Positions 9,592 through 18,587 of a DNA stretch of 64,000 bases are shown piece by piece. Position 1 is the first letter of the stretch; every line of letters starts with the position of its first letter. A program made the position numbers and the translations under genes. The notes beneath the pieces were generated by a model that was given only the letters and a program-made list of their open reading frames with translations, ran no database searches and was not told the DNA's origin. Origin of the DNA: a virus; the IMG/VR virus record IMGVR_UViG_3300047547_000041, positions 62,001 through 126,000 of that record; one strand, written 5' to 3'.

Positions 9592-9611
9592 AACAATCTA
9601 AAGGAAACTAA

Positions 9612-10865
9612 ATGTCACTGAAACAAATCATTGAATCGAAGCTGGCCGATGCTGCCAAGTCTATCGAAAAGCCCGAAGTTAAGACCATTGGTATTGACGA
9701 AGAAATTGAATCAACTCTGGAAGCTGAAATTCTTGAGCATACTTGCAACTTGGATGAATCGGAAATCAATGAATCCGAGAAAATGTCTGACGCTGCTCAT
9801 GAACTGGTTCTCCATGCTGACAATACTAGTCAACTGTACAAGTCGAGTCATCAACCCATTGTTGCCAATCTGAAGAAGAAGGCCGCTAAGGGCCAATACG
9901 ACAAGGAAAAAGCTAAGAAGCTGTGGGGCTACCACGCTGACCGTGCTGCTCAATCGTATGCCAAGGAACACGGTGACGGTAAGACCCCATGGCACAAGAT
10001 GTTCACCACTGCTGACCGTAAGCAAGCCGCCGCCAAGTTTGAGGCTGACAACCATGATGAAATTCATTCGAAGAATGAATCGGTTGAGGCTAAGGAAACC
10101 AAGAAAAAGGAACGTGAAGAAAATATCATCATGTCCAAGAAGAAGGTTTCTGAACAAGTGCAAGGTCTTTTGGCCGCTGAAGGTTTGTCAGAAGAATTCC
10201 GCGAACAAGCCGCTACTTTGTTTGAAGCCGCTATCGCTGATCGAATGATTGAAATCACTAAGGAACTTCAGGAACAGTATACCACTGAACTGGAAGAAGT
10301 TAAGGAATCTCTGTCTGAAAAGACTGAAAAGTATTTGGAAGCTGCTACTGCTGCTTGGATTGCCGAAAACCAAGTTGCAATTAAGGCATCTTACAAGTCG
10401 CTCATTGCGGAAAAATTTATTGATGGTGTTAAGCAATTGATGGAAGATTGCGGAATTGAAATTCCCCATGAGGATGAATCGGCACTCGAAGCTGCTATGA
10501 CTAAGGTTTCAGCGTTGGAAGAAAAGCTGTCTGAAAAGCATACCAAGGAATGTGAATTGATGGAAGAAATCGCAAATCTGAAGAAGGTTGTGATTAAGGG
10601 TGATGTTTCCGAAGGTCTGACAGTTATTCAAACCGAACGTTTTGAAGCTCTGGTCGAACATATCGAGTTCAAGAATGATGACCAATATCGTCGTCAACTC
10701 GAAATGGTCAAGGAAAGTTTCTTGTCCGGTAAAACTCAGGAACCTACCAAGGCTGTTGTGACTGAAAGCAAGACCAATCAAAAGGTCATTGTTGAAAGCA
10801 CCAAGACCAAGACTGGTTCAACCGTCGAATCTTACCTCTCACACCTGCAAAACGTTAAGTTTTAA
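9612..10865 (+). CDS. 22: Prohead scaffold protein with an N-terminal extension
   Basis: The protein has 417 residues against 269 for T4 gp22. Residues about 175-417 are gp22-like: MSKKKVSEQVQGLLAAEG, EEFREQAATLFEAAI, long Glu/Lys coiled coils, and a C-terminal YRRQLEMVKESFL region. Residues 55-165 carry an extra domain (HADNTSQLYKSSHQP, YDKEKAKKLWGYHADRAAQSYA) found in several phage proteins. A second in-frame ATG at 10,131 precedes the gp22-like part and could give a shorter form. AAAGGAAACTAA precedes the first ATG. The protein forms the core around which gp23 assembles and is later digested by gp21. Confidence 0.8.
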   Translation: MSLKQIIESKLADAAKSIEKPEVKTIGIDEEIESTLEAEILEHTCNLDESEINESEKMSDAAHELVLHADNTSQLYKSSHQPIVANLKKKAAKGQYDKEKAKKLWGYHADRAAQSYAKEHGDGKTPWHKMFTTADRKQAAAKFEADNHDEIHSKNESVEAKETKKKEREENIIMSKKKVSEQVQGLLAAEGLSEEFREQAATLFEAAIADRMIEITKELQEQYTTELEEVKESLSEKTEKYLEAATAAWIAENQVAIKASYKSLIAEKFIDGVKQLMEDCGIEIPHEDESALEAAMTKVSALEEKLSEKHTKECELMEEIANLKKVVIKGDVSEGLTVIQTERFEALVEHIEFKNDDQYRRQLEMVKESFLSGKTQEPTKAVVTESKTNQKVIVESTKTKTGSTVESYLSHLQNVKF

Positions 10866-10871
10866 TAGTTT

Positions 10872-10903
10872 GGATTGTGGAATTTGAAAGAGTTCCACAA
10901 TCC
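10872..10903 (+). other. 11-bp hairpin between gp22 and gp23
   Basis: GGATTGTGGAA (10,872-10,882) pairs perfectly with TTCCACAATCC (10,893-10,903) around a ten-base loop. No T-run follows, so it is more likely an mRNA stabiliser or weak attenuator than a strong terminator. Confidence 0.6.
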
Positions 10904-10909
10904 GCAAGG

Positions 10910-10915
10910 TAAGTA
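10910..10915 (+). promoter_or_regulatory. Late-promoter-like TAAGTA upstream of gp23
   Basis: TAAGTA lies just after the gp22/gp23 hairpin and 36 bases before the capsid gene, where a strong late promoter is expected by analogy with T4. Confidence 0.4.
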
Positions 10916-10951
10916 CCACTATCAAAGATTGTTAATAGAAAGGTTCATAAA

Positions 10952-12205
10952 ATGGACGCAAATCAACTGAAAGCCCTGATGGAAAAGTGGGCACCCGTTC
11001 TGGACACTACCGATGCTCCCGCTATCGTTGGTCAAGAAAAGCGTATTGCTACCGCTGTGATGCTGGAAAACACCGAAAAGGATGCCCAAGCCACGCAACA
11101 AGTGCTGGCCGAAGATGCCACCAACAACACTTCGGGTATTGCCGATCACACCCCCGTGCTGATCAGCATGATTCGTCGTGCCGCCCCTCAACTGCTGCCC
11201 TTCGACCTGATGGGCGTGCAACCTCTGGCTCAACCTTCGGGTCTGATCTTCGCTATGCGTTCGCGTTACACCGACAAGAACGGTCCCGAAGCTCTGTTTA
11301 ACGAAGCTGATTCAGACTTCTCTGGCGCTGCTACTCCCCAACAAGCCGGTACTAACCCTGCCGTGCTGGCCGATTCGACCCCTGGTTCGTACACCGCTGG
11401 TACTGGTCTGGAAAAGTCGATTGGTGAAACCCTGGGTGGTTCTGGTCCCGCTTTCGGTACCATGGCTCTGACTGTGGAAAAGGTTACCGCAACTGCTGTG
11501 ACCCGTGCACTGAAGACCGGTTACACCGCTGAATTCGCTCAAGACCTGAAGTCGCTTCATGGTCTGGACGCTGATTCGGAAATGTCGCGTATGCTGTCTT
11601 CGGAAATCATCGCTGAAACCAATCGTGAATGCGTGCGTACCCTGTACCGTGCTGCCAAGATTGGCGCTCAAGATGCTACCGTGGCTGGTACCTTTGACTT
11701 GGATCAAGACGCTAACGGTCGTTGGTTGGCTGAACGTCACAAGGGTCTGATGTTCCAAATCATGCGTGAATCGAATGCTGTGGCTCAACAAACTCGTTTG
11801 GGTAACGCAACTTTCGTGCTGGCTTCGGCTGACGTTGTGGCTGCTCTGGCTATGATTGGTCAACTGGACTATTCGCAAGCTGGTGCCTCGCTGACCGTTG
11901 ACCAAGCTAACGTGACCTTCGCCGGTACTCTGAAGAATGGTCTGAAGGTGTATGTCGATCCGTTCTCTGGCGTGTCGGCTGGTAATGAACAGTTCGCGAT
12001 GGTTGGCTATAAGGGTCAATCGCCTTTCGCCGCTGGTTACTTCTACAGCCCATATGTGCCTCTGACCATGGTTCGTACCATCGATCCTACTACCATGACC
12101 CCAATCATGGCTTACCGTACTCGTTACGCTCTGACGGCTCACCCCTTCTTCGGCGCTTCGAACAACCCCTGCTATCGTCTGTTCCGCGTGCGCAACGTGC
12201 AGTAA
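10952..12205 (+). CDS. 23: Major capsid protein
   Basis: The protein has 417 residues. NNTSGIADHTPVLISMIRRAAPQLLPFDLMGVQP is diagnostic of T4-type gp23, as is the end MAYRTRYALTAHPFFG...RLFRVRNVQ. A gp21 cleavage site (VLAE before DATNN) would remove the first 54 residues. Codon use is strongly biased (CTG, TCG, GCT, CGT) as in highly expressed genes, and there is no UAG. It forms the hexamers of the head shell. It is followed by a strong terminator at 12,225-12,250. Confidence 0.97.
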   Translation: MDANQLKALMEKWAPVLDTTDAPAIVGQEKRIATAVMLENTEKDAQATQQVLAEDATNNTSGIADHTPVLISMIRRAAPQLLPFDLMGVQPLAQPSGLIFAMRSRYTDKNGPEALFNEADSDFSGAATPQQAGTNPAVLADSTPGSYTAGTGLEKSIGETLGGSGPAFGTMALTVEKVTATAVTRALKTGYTAEFAQDLKSLHGLDADSEMSRMLSSEIIAETNRECVRTLYRAAKIGAQDATVAGTFDLDQDANGRWLAERHKGLMFQIMRESNAVAQQTRLGNATFVLASADVVAALAMIGQLDYSQAGASLTVDQANVTFAGTLKNGLKVYVDPFSGVSAGNEQFAMVGYKGQSPFAAGYFYSPYVPLTMVRTIDPTTMTPIMAYRTRYALTAHPFFGASNNPCYRLFRVRNVQ

Positions 12206-12224
12206 TTGTTGTAAGACTCAACAC

Positions 12225-12250
12225 AAAGGCCCTTCGGGGCCTTTTTCTTT
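12225..12250 (+). terminator. Rho-independent terminator after gp23
   Basis: AAAGGCCC, loop TTCG, GGGCCTTT, then TTCTTTT. A UUCG tetraloop on an eight-base stem followed by a T-run is a textbook intrinsic terminator. Confidence 0.9.
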
Positions 12251-12281
12251 TGCTATGCGGTAAAACTAGGGTAGAACTCGA

Positions 12282-12310
12282 TTGAAAAACACGAAAAAGT
12301 GTGATACAAT
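12282..12310 (+). promoter_or_regulatory. Sigma70-type promoter in the gp23-gp25 gap
   Basis: TTGAAA (12,282-12,287) and TACAAT (12,305-12,310) are 17 bases apart. The spacer contains the inverted repeat ACAC-GAAAAA-GTGT, echoing the hairpin spacers of the - strand promoters. It would drive the structured segment that follows. Confidence 0.6.
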
Positions 12311-12624
12311 AAAAGTGATGTTTACCTGCACTAAACATTACAATGATAACACACAGATTGAACGAAGTTCAAGCTGTCGCTTGAAGGAAGTTGCTAGCAA
12401 CTTCATGAAAGCTGAACATTATGAACATCTTGTTAGAAAATTTTTCAACAAGATTTCTAACAAGATGTAAATGATGTGTATAAGTTATGAACGTTACGAT
12501 GTGATGCAAATGGGAGAACCTATGTCTGAGTGGTTCAGACCATGCTTTACCGTTTACAACAAGTTCACATCATTCAGTCGCATACTGCGTATGCTTTGTG
12601 AATGATCGGCTTCGCCGGTATCAT
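12311..12624 (+). other. Structured intergenic segment, possible small RNA or small peptides
   Basis: This lies between the terminator-promoter pair and gp25. It has several inverted repeats: CATCTTGTTAGAAA at 12,427 with its complement TTTCTAACAAGATG, GCATAC-TGC-GTATGC, and a GATCGGC-TTCG-CCGGTATC hairpin near 12,605. Two short frames exist: about 51 codons from the ATG at 12,318 (ends FFNKISNKM), and about 44 codons from 12,471 (contains MSEWFRPCFTVYNKF). Neither matches a family I know and neither has a clear ribosome-binding site. A non-coding RNA is as likely as small genes. No tRNA cloverleaf was found. Confidence 0.35.
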
Positions 12625-12625
12625 G

Positions 12626-12631
12626 TAAATA
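12626..12631 (+). promoter_or_regulatory. Late-promoter-like TAAATA upstream of gp25
   Basis: TAAATA lies 33 bases before the gp25 start, after the structured gap, and would head the baseplate gene run. Confidence 0.4.
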
Positions 12632-12664
12632 TGATATTCGACACCAAAGATCACAATCACTAAA

Positions 12665-13069
12665 ATGTCAGAAACTTTCAAAATTGTCTCTAGGAACTAT
12701 AGAGACATTTCATTTTCATTTCAACCTCACCCCGAAACTGGTGCACTAGCATCTAAAAAGGATATTGAGGCTGTTAAGCAATCTGTTAGAAACCTGATCT
12801 TTCTGAACAAGGGAGATAAACCGTTTCATCCTGAAATTGGTACGGATATTCAAAAACTTCTGTTTGAAAACTCGTCAATCCTTGTTCTTGGTCTTATTGA
12901 GGAAGACTGTCGAAGAGTCATTCAAAACTATGAACCCCGCGCAAATCTAATTTCGGTTAGTGCTAAGTATGGCGATGATCTTCACACTGTTTAGATTTCA
13001 GTTGTTTTTGAAGTCGTTGGTATCGAAGAAGAAGTCACCCTTGATGTAATTGTAAGGCGAACACGATAA
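12665..13069 (+). CDS. 25: Baseplate wedge protein gp25, one internal UAG
   Basis: The protein has 134 residues (T4 gp25: 132). It has the gp25/lysozyme-like fold pattern: AVKQSVRNLIFLNKGDKPFHPEIGTDIQKLLFE, then RRVIQNYEPRANLISV. A UAG at 12,992-12,994 interrupts the last beta segment (DLHTV-UAG-ISVVFEVVG), and the protein ends normally 25 codons later at VIVRRTR with TAA. T4 has a hydrophobic residue at this place. gp25 forms the wedge core with gp6 and gp53 and starts sheath assembly. The TAATG overlap couples it to gp6. Confidence 0.88.
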
Positions 13070-14874
13070 TGTCACTCATTCAAGACCCAAGTTTTGACGG
13101 TATCAAATCTTCACTGATCGAATACCTGAAGTCTCAAGATACCTTTACCAATTACGATCTGGAAGGTACGGCTTTCAACATTCTGTTGGATGTTCTGGCT
13201 CAAAACACTCACTATTTGAGTTTGCTTGCAAACATGGTGGGCAATGAAGCGTTTCTCGATACCGCACAAAAGCGTTCTTCTGTTGTAAGTCATGCCAAAG
13301 TTTTGGGTTACACCCCAACAAGTGCCAAGTGCTCTACCACAACTTTGAATGTTAACCTTCTGAATGTCGTCAGTGGTTCTGATGTTGGCAATCTCGAAAC
13401 TTTCACAAAGTTCCAAAGCACATATCTCGGCAACACTTACGATTTCTACACGATCAATCAATACCAAGTTTCGAGTGTTGAAGATGAATTCATCTTTGAG
13501 AATGTTTCGGTGTTTGCCGGTAAACCTTTCACTGATCGTTACACATTCGATGCATCAACCAATGAACTTCAGAAGTTCAAAATTGTTTCAAAGTTGGTCG
13601 ATACAAACACGGTTCGGGTTTACGTTCGTCAGGCATCGGATACCAATTTTGTTCTGTTTTCTCCCGCACAAGACATTACGGAAATCACTGCCGATTCCGA
13701 TGTTTACTTTTTGCAAGAATCGTTTGATGGGTTCTTTGAAATCTACTTCGGTCAAGGCATCTTGGGCAAGGCACTTCAGAATGGTTCCGAGGTTCGTATT
13801 GAATACTTGTCGGCTGAATACACAACGCAAACCAACGGATGCAATAACTTTTCATTGGTTACCGACATTGGTTACAACACAACCTGTTTGACCTTTGATT
13901 CGGCGTTTGGCGGCGCGGGTGTGGAAAGCATTGAAAGCATCAAGGAAACGGCCCCAAAGGCGTTTGCAGCGCAAAATCGTGCTGTGACCGCATCTGACTA
14001 TGACTACATCATCAAAAAGAGTTTCCCGTATGTTACCGGCATCTCTGTTTGGGGTGGCGAAGACAACTCACCTCCCGTTTACGGTAAGGTGTTCATCTCG
14101 CTGAGTCCTGAACCGGGCAAGTACATCTCTTAGGAAACCAAGAACAACGTTATCGCGGAGTTGATTCGTAAAAAGAGTGTTCTTACTGTGATTCCCGAAT
14201 TTGTTGACCCTGATTACATCTATGTTTTGGTCAACAGTGATGTTAAGTATCGTCCTCAAGGTTCCGTCACCAATAAAAGTGATATTGTGAGTGTTGTTTC
14301 TGCCGGTATCAAGTCATATTTGGATTCAAACATTGGCGTTTTCTTGTCTGGTATCGATTACTCGAATCTTGTTGCATTCATTGACAAACTTGACGGAAAC
14401 ATTGTTTCAAATCAAACTCGTCTGCGTCTGAAAAGAAAGCTGCAACCTGTTTTCAACACAATCACAACATATTCTGTTCCATTCAGAAACCCGATTCAGC
14501 AAGGTTCTGTTTACAGTGATGCTTTCTTGATTTCTGTTGACGGTCAAATCAAAACCTGTTATCTCCGCGATGGTGAATCTATCACCGTTTCGAGAGATTC
14601 GAAGGGTTTGGTAAACACTGTTGGTGTTATTCAGTTGGTCGATTACGAGACTGGTGAAATCTACAAAGATGTTGGCTCGATTGTTTACACCGCTTCAGAT
14701 TCTGGTCAAGCTGGGTTCATTTCATTTGGTTTGAACATTGGTTCTCTGCAAGCACAAAAGTTCGACCTTGAACTTTATGCAACACCTCAAGACCTCAACA
14801 TTGCAGGATATTTCAACACCATTTTGACAGTAGATAACGAAAGTGTTGACTCTATCAAGGTGGCGGTTAAGTGA
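13069..14874 (+). CDS. 6: Baseplate wedge protein gp6, one internal UAG
   Basis: The protein has 601 residues (T4 gp6: 660). Gp6/J-type features include IEYLKSQDTFTNYDLEGTAFNILLDVLAQNTHYLSLLANM and YGQ-type GFFEIYFGQGILGKAL, then AVTASDYDYIIKKSFPYVTGISVWGGEDN. A UAG at 14,131-14,133 sits in PGKYIS-UAG-ETKNNVIAELI. The C-terminal third (VIPEFVDPDYIYV, IDKLDGNIVSNQTRLRLKRKL) continues in frame. gp6 dimers connect the wedges around the hub. The stop overlaps the next gene. Confidence 0.88.
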
Positions 14875-16316
14875 TGACGGATATTTCAATTTTCATCAAG
14901 TCGCAGATTCCGGCGCACCTGAGAAGCAATGAACTGTTTGTTCAGTTTCTTGTTTCTTACTATACATGGTTGAGTAAATTTCAGCGCAGAATTCCAGAAG
15001 TCACACGGCTAGAAACAAACGTTATTCTGTACGTTGATATCGGTTACGTTGAGTCTGGTTACATCAAGGGTTTCACCGAAGAACGGGTTGTGACTGATGT
15101 TGCTGAAGTTCCTCAAGAATTCAACCCCGCTGGTCTGTTCACAAATTTGTCAACTATTCTGGATATTGACAGAACGTTTGACATTTTCCTTGATATGTTC
15201 TCCAAGACATATGCAAGTGCTGTTTACGCAAGTAATGAATCTGCTGCCAAGCTGCTGGTAAAGAACATTCGTTCAATCTATGAGGCTAAGGGTACGCCCG
15301 GCGCGATCAAGAGTTTGTTCAGAATTCTCTATCAGGAAGAAATCAACATCACGACACCGTATGACAGTACCATGCTTGTTTCCGGTGGTGTTTGGAAAGT
15401 TCCAAAGAAGATTCGAGTCAACGTTGCTTACGGTGATGCGAGTGACATTGAAAATTCATGGGTCGCTGTTGACTTTGGCGGAACGAAAAGACGCTTGCCC
15501 GTTGTTCGAGCCATTCCAGTTTTCAATCCATTGGATGCCGGTGGTGTTTATCTTGATTTGGAATTTGAAAACCTTGGCGATTTGAACATTCCACCATCCA
15601 CACTGATCACACTGACCGATAGATTCCGTGGATCGGTTGTCCATGTTCCAACAAAATACAAAATTCTGAGCCCCGGTACAGGGTTTCAAATTGGTCAGAA
15701 GTTTGAACTCATTGACAATAACGGCTACGGTTCAGTTGTTCGAGTAACTAAGATCACACCGGAAGGTGGCATTTCTGCGCTTGCATTTGATGAACGTGGT
15801 TTTGGATACACTAAGAAGTTTTCTGCAACTCTGACAAGTAGCGGAAAAGAATTCTCAAAGTCTGATACCCCGGGTCGTTATACCGATAGCGTCAATTTTG
15901 GCGATTCGGGAACAGTTTTGGTTAATGGTGTAGAATGGGCAAAGTTTGGTAAGGGCGCGTCTATCGTAAAGAAAAACGAAAGTGCGATTATTGAGTTTGA
16001 TGTTTATGGGAATTACGATGAAGAAGGCTATTTTCTTTCTGGCACTTTTATTTCTGACAGTAGTTTGTATGACGGATTCTACTTCCAACAATACTCATAT
16101 GAAATTTCAACAACCGCAGAACTATCAGACTATGAGGACATTCTGAAAAGAACTGTTCACCCTGCCGGTACAAAGAATTTTTCCAAGCGCAGAATTGAGA
16201 ATACTTTGAGTCCGCAATTCTTCGCCGGTATCGAAAATGTTCCAATTGTCGCATTGATTAACGATAGTTTCGATTTTGATGACGATACTACCGTTCAAAA
16301 ATTTCTTTCTCTGTGA
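14871..16316 (+). CDS. Baseplate wedge-type protein (gp7-like position)
   Basis: The protein has 481 residues beginning MTDISIFIKSQIPAHLRSNELFVQFLVSYYTWLSKFQ. The segments LDIDRTFDIFLDMFSKTY, LLVKNIRSIYEAKGTPGAIKSLFRILYQEEI and VSGGVWKVPKKIRV match a family that follows gp6 in marine T4-like phages and is usually called a baseplate wedge protein. The middle contains one GTGF/GFGY beta unit like the sheath repeats. It is much shorter than T4 gp7 (1032), so equivalence to gp7 is inferred from position. Confidence 0.65.
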   Translation: MMTDISIFIKSQIPAHLRSNELFVQFLVSYYTWLSKFQRRIPEVTRLETNVILYVDIGYVESGYIKGFTEERVVTDVAEVPQEFNPAGLFTNLSTILDIDRTFDIFLDMFSKTYASAVYASNESAAKLLVKNIRSIYEAKGTPGAIKSLFRILYQEEINITTPYDSTMLVSGGVWKVPKKIRVNVAYGDASDIENSWVAVDFGGTKRRLPVVRAIPVFNPLDAGGVYLDLEFENLGDLNIPPSTLITLTDRFRGSVVHVPTKYKILSPGTGFQIGQKFELIDNNGYGSVVRVTKITPEGGISALAFDERGFGYTKKFSATLTSSGKEFSKSDTPGRYTDSVNFGDSGTVLVNGVEWAKFGKGASIVKKNESAIIEFDVYGNYDEEGYFLSGTFISDSSLYDGFYFQQYSYEISTTAELSDYEDILKRTVHPAGTKNFSKRRIENTLSPQFFAGIENVPIVALINDSFDFDDDTTVQKFLSL

Positions 16317-16319
16317 CGA

Positions 16320-16325
16320 TAAATA
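16320..16325 (+). promoter_or_regulatory. Late-promoter-like TAAATA
   Basis: TAAATA is in the 33-base gap after the gp7-like gene, 24 bases before the next start codon. Confidence 0.4.
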
Positions 16326-16349
16326 AACCGCAACACATTAGGAAAAGAC

Positions 16350-16799
16350 ATGCAAGACAATATCAAATATACCGGTGAACTGACAGTGATGATTCATGAT
16401 GGTATTACGGGTGAGTTGAAATCTACGGAAGTCCATAAAAACCTTGTTGTGAAGGTTGGTCGAGACTTTGCCGCCCGAAGACTTCATAGCAATGCCGATT
16501 CCCCAATGTCTCACATGGCAATTGGTACGAACAACGTTACACAAACACCAAGTAATCAAATCTTGGGCGCGGAGATTGCCCGTGTTGCATTTGCTAGTGT
16601 GCCGACCACAACGGATTCAACAACAACCTTTGTCGGCACTTTTAACGCTGGTGTTGGTACGGGTACGATTACCGAAGCTGGCATTTTTAATGATGCTGGT
16701 TCAAATACCGGTGTGATGTTGGCTCGAACCACATTCAATGCCAAACCAAAGTTGTCCACTGATATTTTCACTATCATCTGGAACATCACCGCAAACTGA
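16350..16799 (+). CDS. Small tail/baseplate structural protein
   Basis: The protein has 149 residues. HKNLVVKVGRDFAARRL and SHMAIGTNN begin a domain seen in many phage tail-collar or fibre-associated proteins, with TFVGTFNAGVGTGTITEAGIFN in the middle and a NITAN end. It lies between two baseplate genes, has an AGGAAAAG site, and is followed by a TTG-started gp8-like gene. A structural role is likely; the exact position in the virion is unknown. Confidence 0.6.
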   Translation: MQDNIKYTGELTVMIHDGITGELKSTEVHKNLVVKVGRDFAARRLHSNADSPMSHMAIGTNNVTQTPSNQILGAEIARVAFASVPTTTDSTTTFVGTFNAGVGTGTITEAGIFNDAGSNTGVMLARTTFNAKPKLSTDIFTIIWNITAN

Positions 16800-16811
16800 T
16801 AGAGGTTTATT

Positions 16812-18542
16812 TTGGCAATCATCAAACACGGTCTTAGAAGATCACTGGCTGAAGTTTTCTACAATGAAGTGGTGACGAACCAAACACGGTTCTACTACTT
16901 CATTGGTGATACTTTGCAAGCCTCAAGCACAAATGTCATACAAGAACCAGATGATTCATATTCGTATGAACTTTCAACTCGTCGCAATATCATTGCAGCG
17001 AAGAAGATTCGTGCATCCGATTTGAGTTTTGTTATCAGAAAAATCGAATGGGTTTCGGGTGCTGTTTATGACGATTATGACGAATATGCTGATGGCTATT
17101 TGTCGGCCACTGGCGCGAATACTTTGCGAGAGTCGAATTTCTATGTTGTGACTGATGAAAATCAGGTTTACAAGTGTATTTCAAATTCTGGTGGTCAACC
17201 ATCAACGGTTAAACCTACCGGAATGACTACAACAGTTTTCAGAACTTCTGACGGTTATAAGTGGAAGTTCATGTATAAGATTCCTCAAACTCTTATCAAT
17301 CGTTTTGGTAGCACATCATACATCCCCGTAACAAACCCTGCAACCCGCCTTTCTTTGTCTTCTGGTGGCATTGACCGGGTTATCGTTAGTGCGTTGGGTA
17401 GCGGATATATCTCGGCAACGATTACTGTTGAAGGTGATGGCACTGATGCAGTTTTGACTCCCGTTATCGAGAATGGTCAAATTGTTCGAGTGGTTATCAC
17501 TGACGCTGGTGTTGGCTACAGCTATGCGAAACTTGTTGTTTCCGGTATCGGTGAAGATGGTAACCCGATCACAATCGAAAATCAAGCAAAATTGAATGCT
17601 GTTTTGGCTGTTGAAGCTGTTGACACTAAGCAAGAATCTGTTGAACTCAATTCAGTCCCCGGGGCAATCGAAAACATCAAGATTTTGGATGGTGGTACAA
17701 ACTACAGTGAAGGTACAACGACTTTCAACGTTGTTGGTGACGGTACTGGTTTGGTGTTCACACCAGTTTTCAACAACGGTGTTATCACAGAACTCAAAAT
17801 TGAGAGTGCTGGTCGAAACTATTCATATTTGACCATCACCGCACAAGACTAGGTTAACAACGAGTTTGGCGCAGTTTTCCGACCAATTATCAGCCCTCCC
17901 GGTGGTCACGGTTCAAATGCTGTTGATGAACTGTTTTCTTCCGTTGTCGCTGTTAGCACAAAGATTCGGTCAGAACTGAATAACGGGGTCAACGTTACAA
18001 ACAATTACATTCAAAACGGTATCATTCGTTCTATCCGTGGGTATAGAACGGGTCGTTTGATCGATAAGGATTACGCTAGTGCATGTTTTGTCGTCTATGG
18101 CGCAATTCGTGCGATTGATTTCCCCGTCGATTCAAAACTTGTTTCGCCCGAAGCCGGAAACACATTCACTGTTGTTGACTCCAAAGATGGTCAACTTTTG
18201 ATTGCATCTGATTCGACTAGAGGTCTTGAGATTGATCAGATTTTGTATTCTGTAAGTAACAACGTTTCTTTCAGTGTAACCGATTTGATTGAGCCGGATT
18301 TCGATGTTTTTAGTGGAACCGTTTGTTCGATCAACAATCAGTCGCCATTCACACATTCTGATAATCAGACTTTGGAACTCGTTACATATTTGGTGTTTGA
18401 AGATGTGGCAAGTTTGTCACGCACAAAGATGCCAGAATCTGAAATTTTGCCGCCTACACCAGTTTCATCGAGTAATGTTGTTTTTGGTGGTAATGATGTT
18501 GTTTTGAATGGCAACTCTATCATTTTTAGAATGCCGACTTGA
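16812..18542 (+). CDS. 8: Baseplate wedge protein gp8-like, one internal UAG
   Basis: The protein has 576 residues. It starts at TTG with AGAGG upstream (MAIIKHGLRRSLAEVFYNEV). NQVYKCISNSGGQPSTVKP and DGYKWKFMYKIP are typical gp8 features. Between residues 190 and 350 it has GSGY/GVGY/GTNY beta repeats like those in gp18. A UAG at 17,850-17,852 follows TITAQD and the conserved FGAVFRPIISPPGGHGSNAV comes right after it, so the frame is real across UAG. T4 gp8 is 334 residues; the extra length is mainly the repeats and C-terminal domain. It connects gp7, gp10 and gp6 in the wedge. Confidence 0.75.
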
Positions 18543-18551
18543 GTTCATCCA

Positions 18552-18557
18552 TAAATA
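18552..18557 (+). promoter_or_regulatory. Late-promoter-like TAAATA upstream of the giant baseplate gene
   Basis: TAAATA lies 30 bases before the 2032-codon gene, in the short gap after gp8. Confidence 0.4.
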
Positions 18558-18587
18558 GATCAGCTAAACCGTATAGGATACCGTCTA

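Noticed and set aside
12311-12624. A suppressor tRNA with anticodon CUA in the gp23-gp25 gap
   Set aside because: TTCTAAC resembles an anticodon loop but the flanks do not pair as an anticodon stem and no T-loop or acceptor stem fits.
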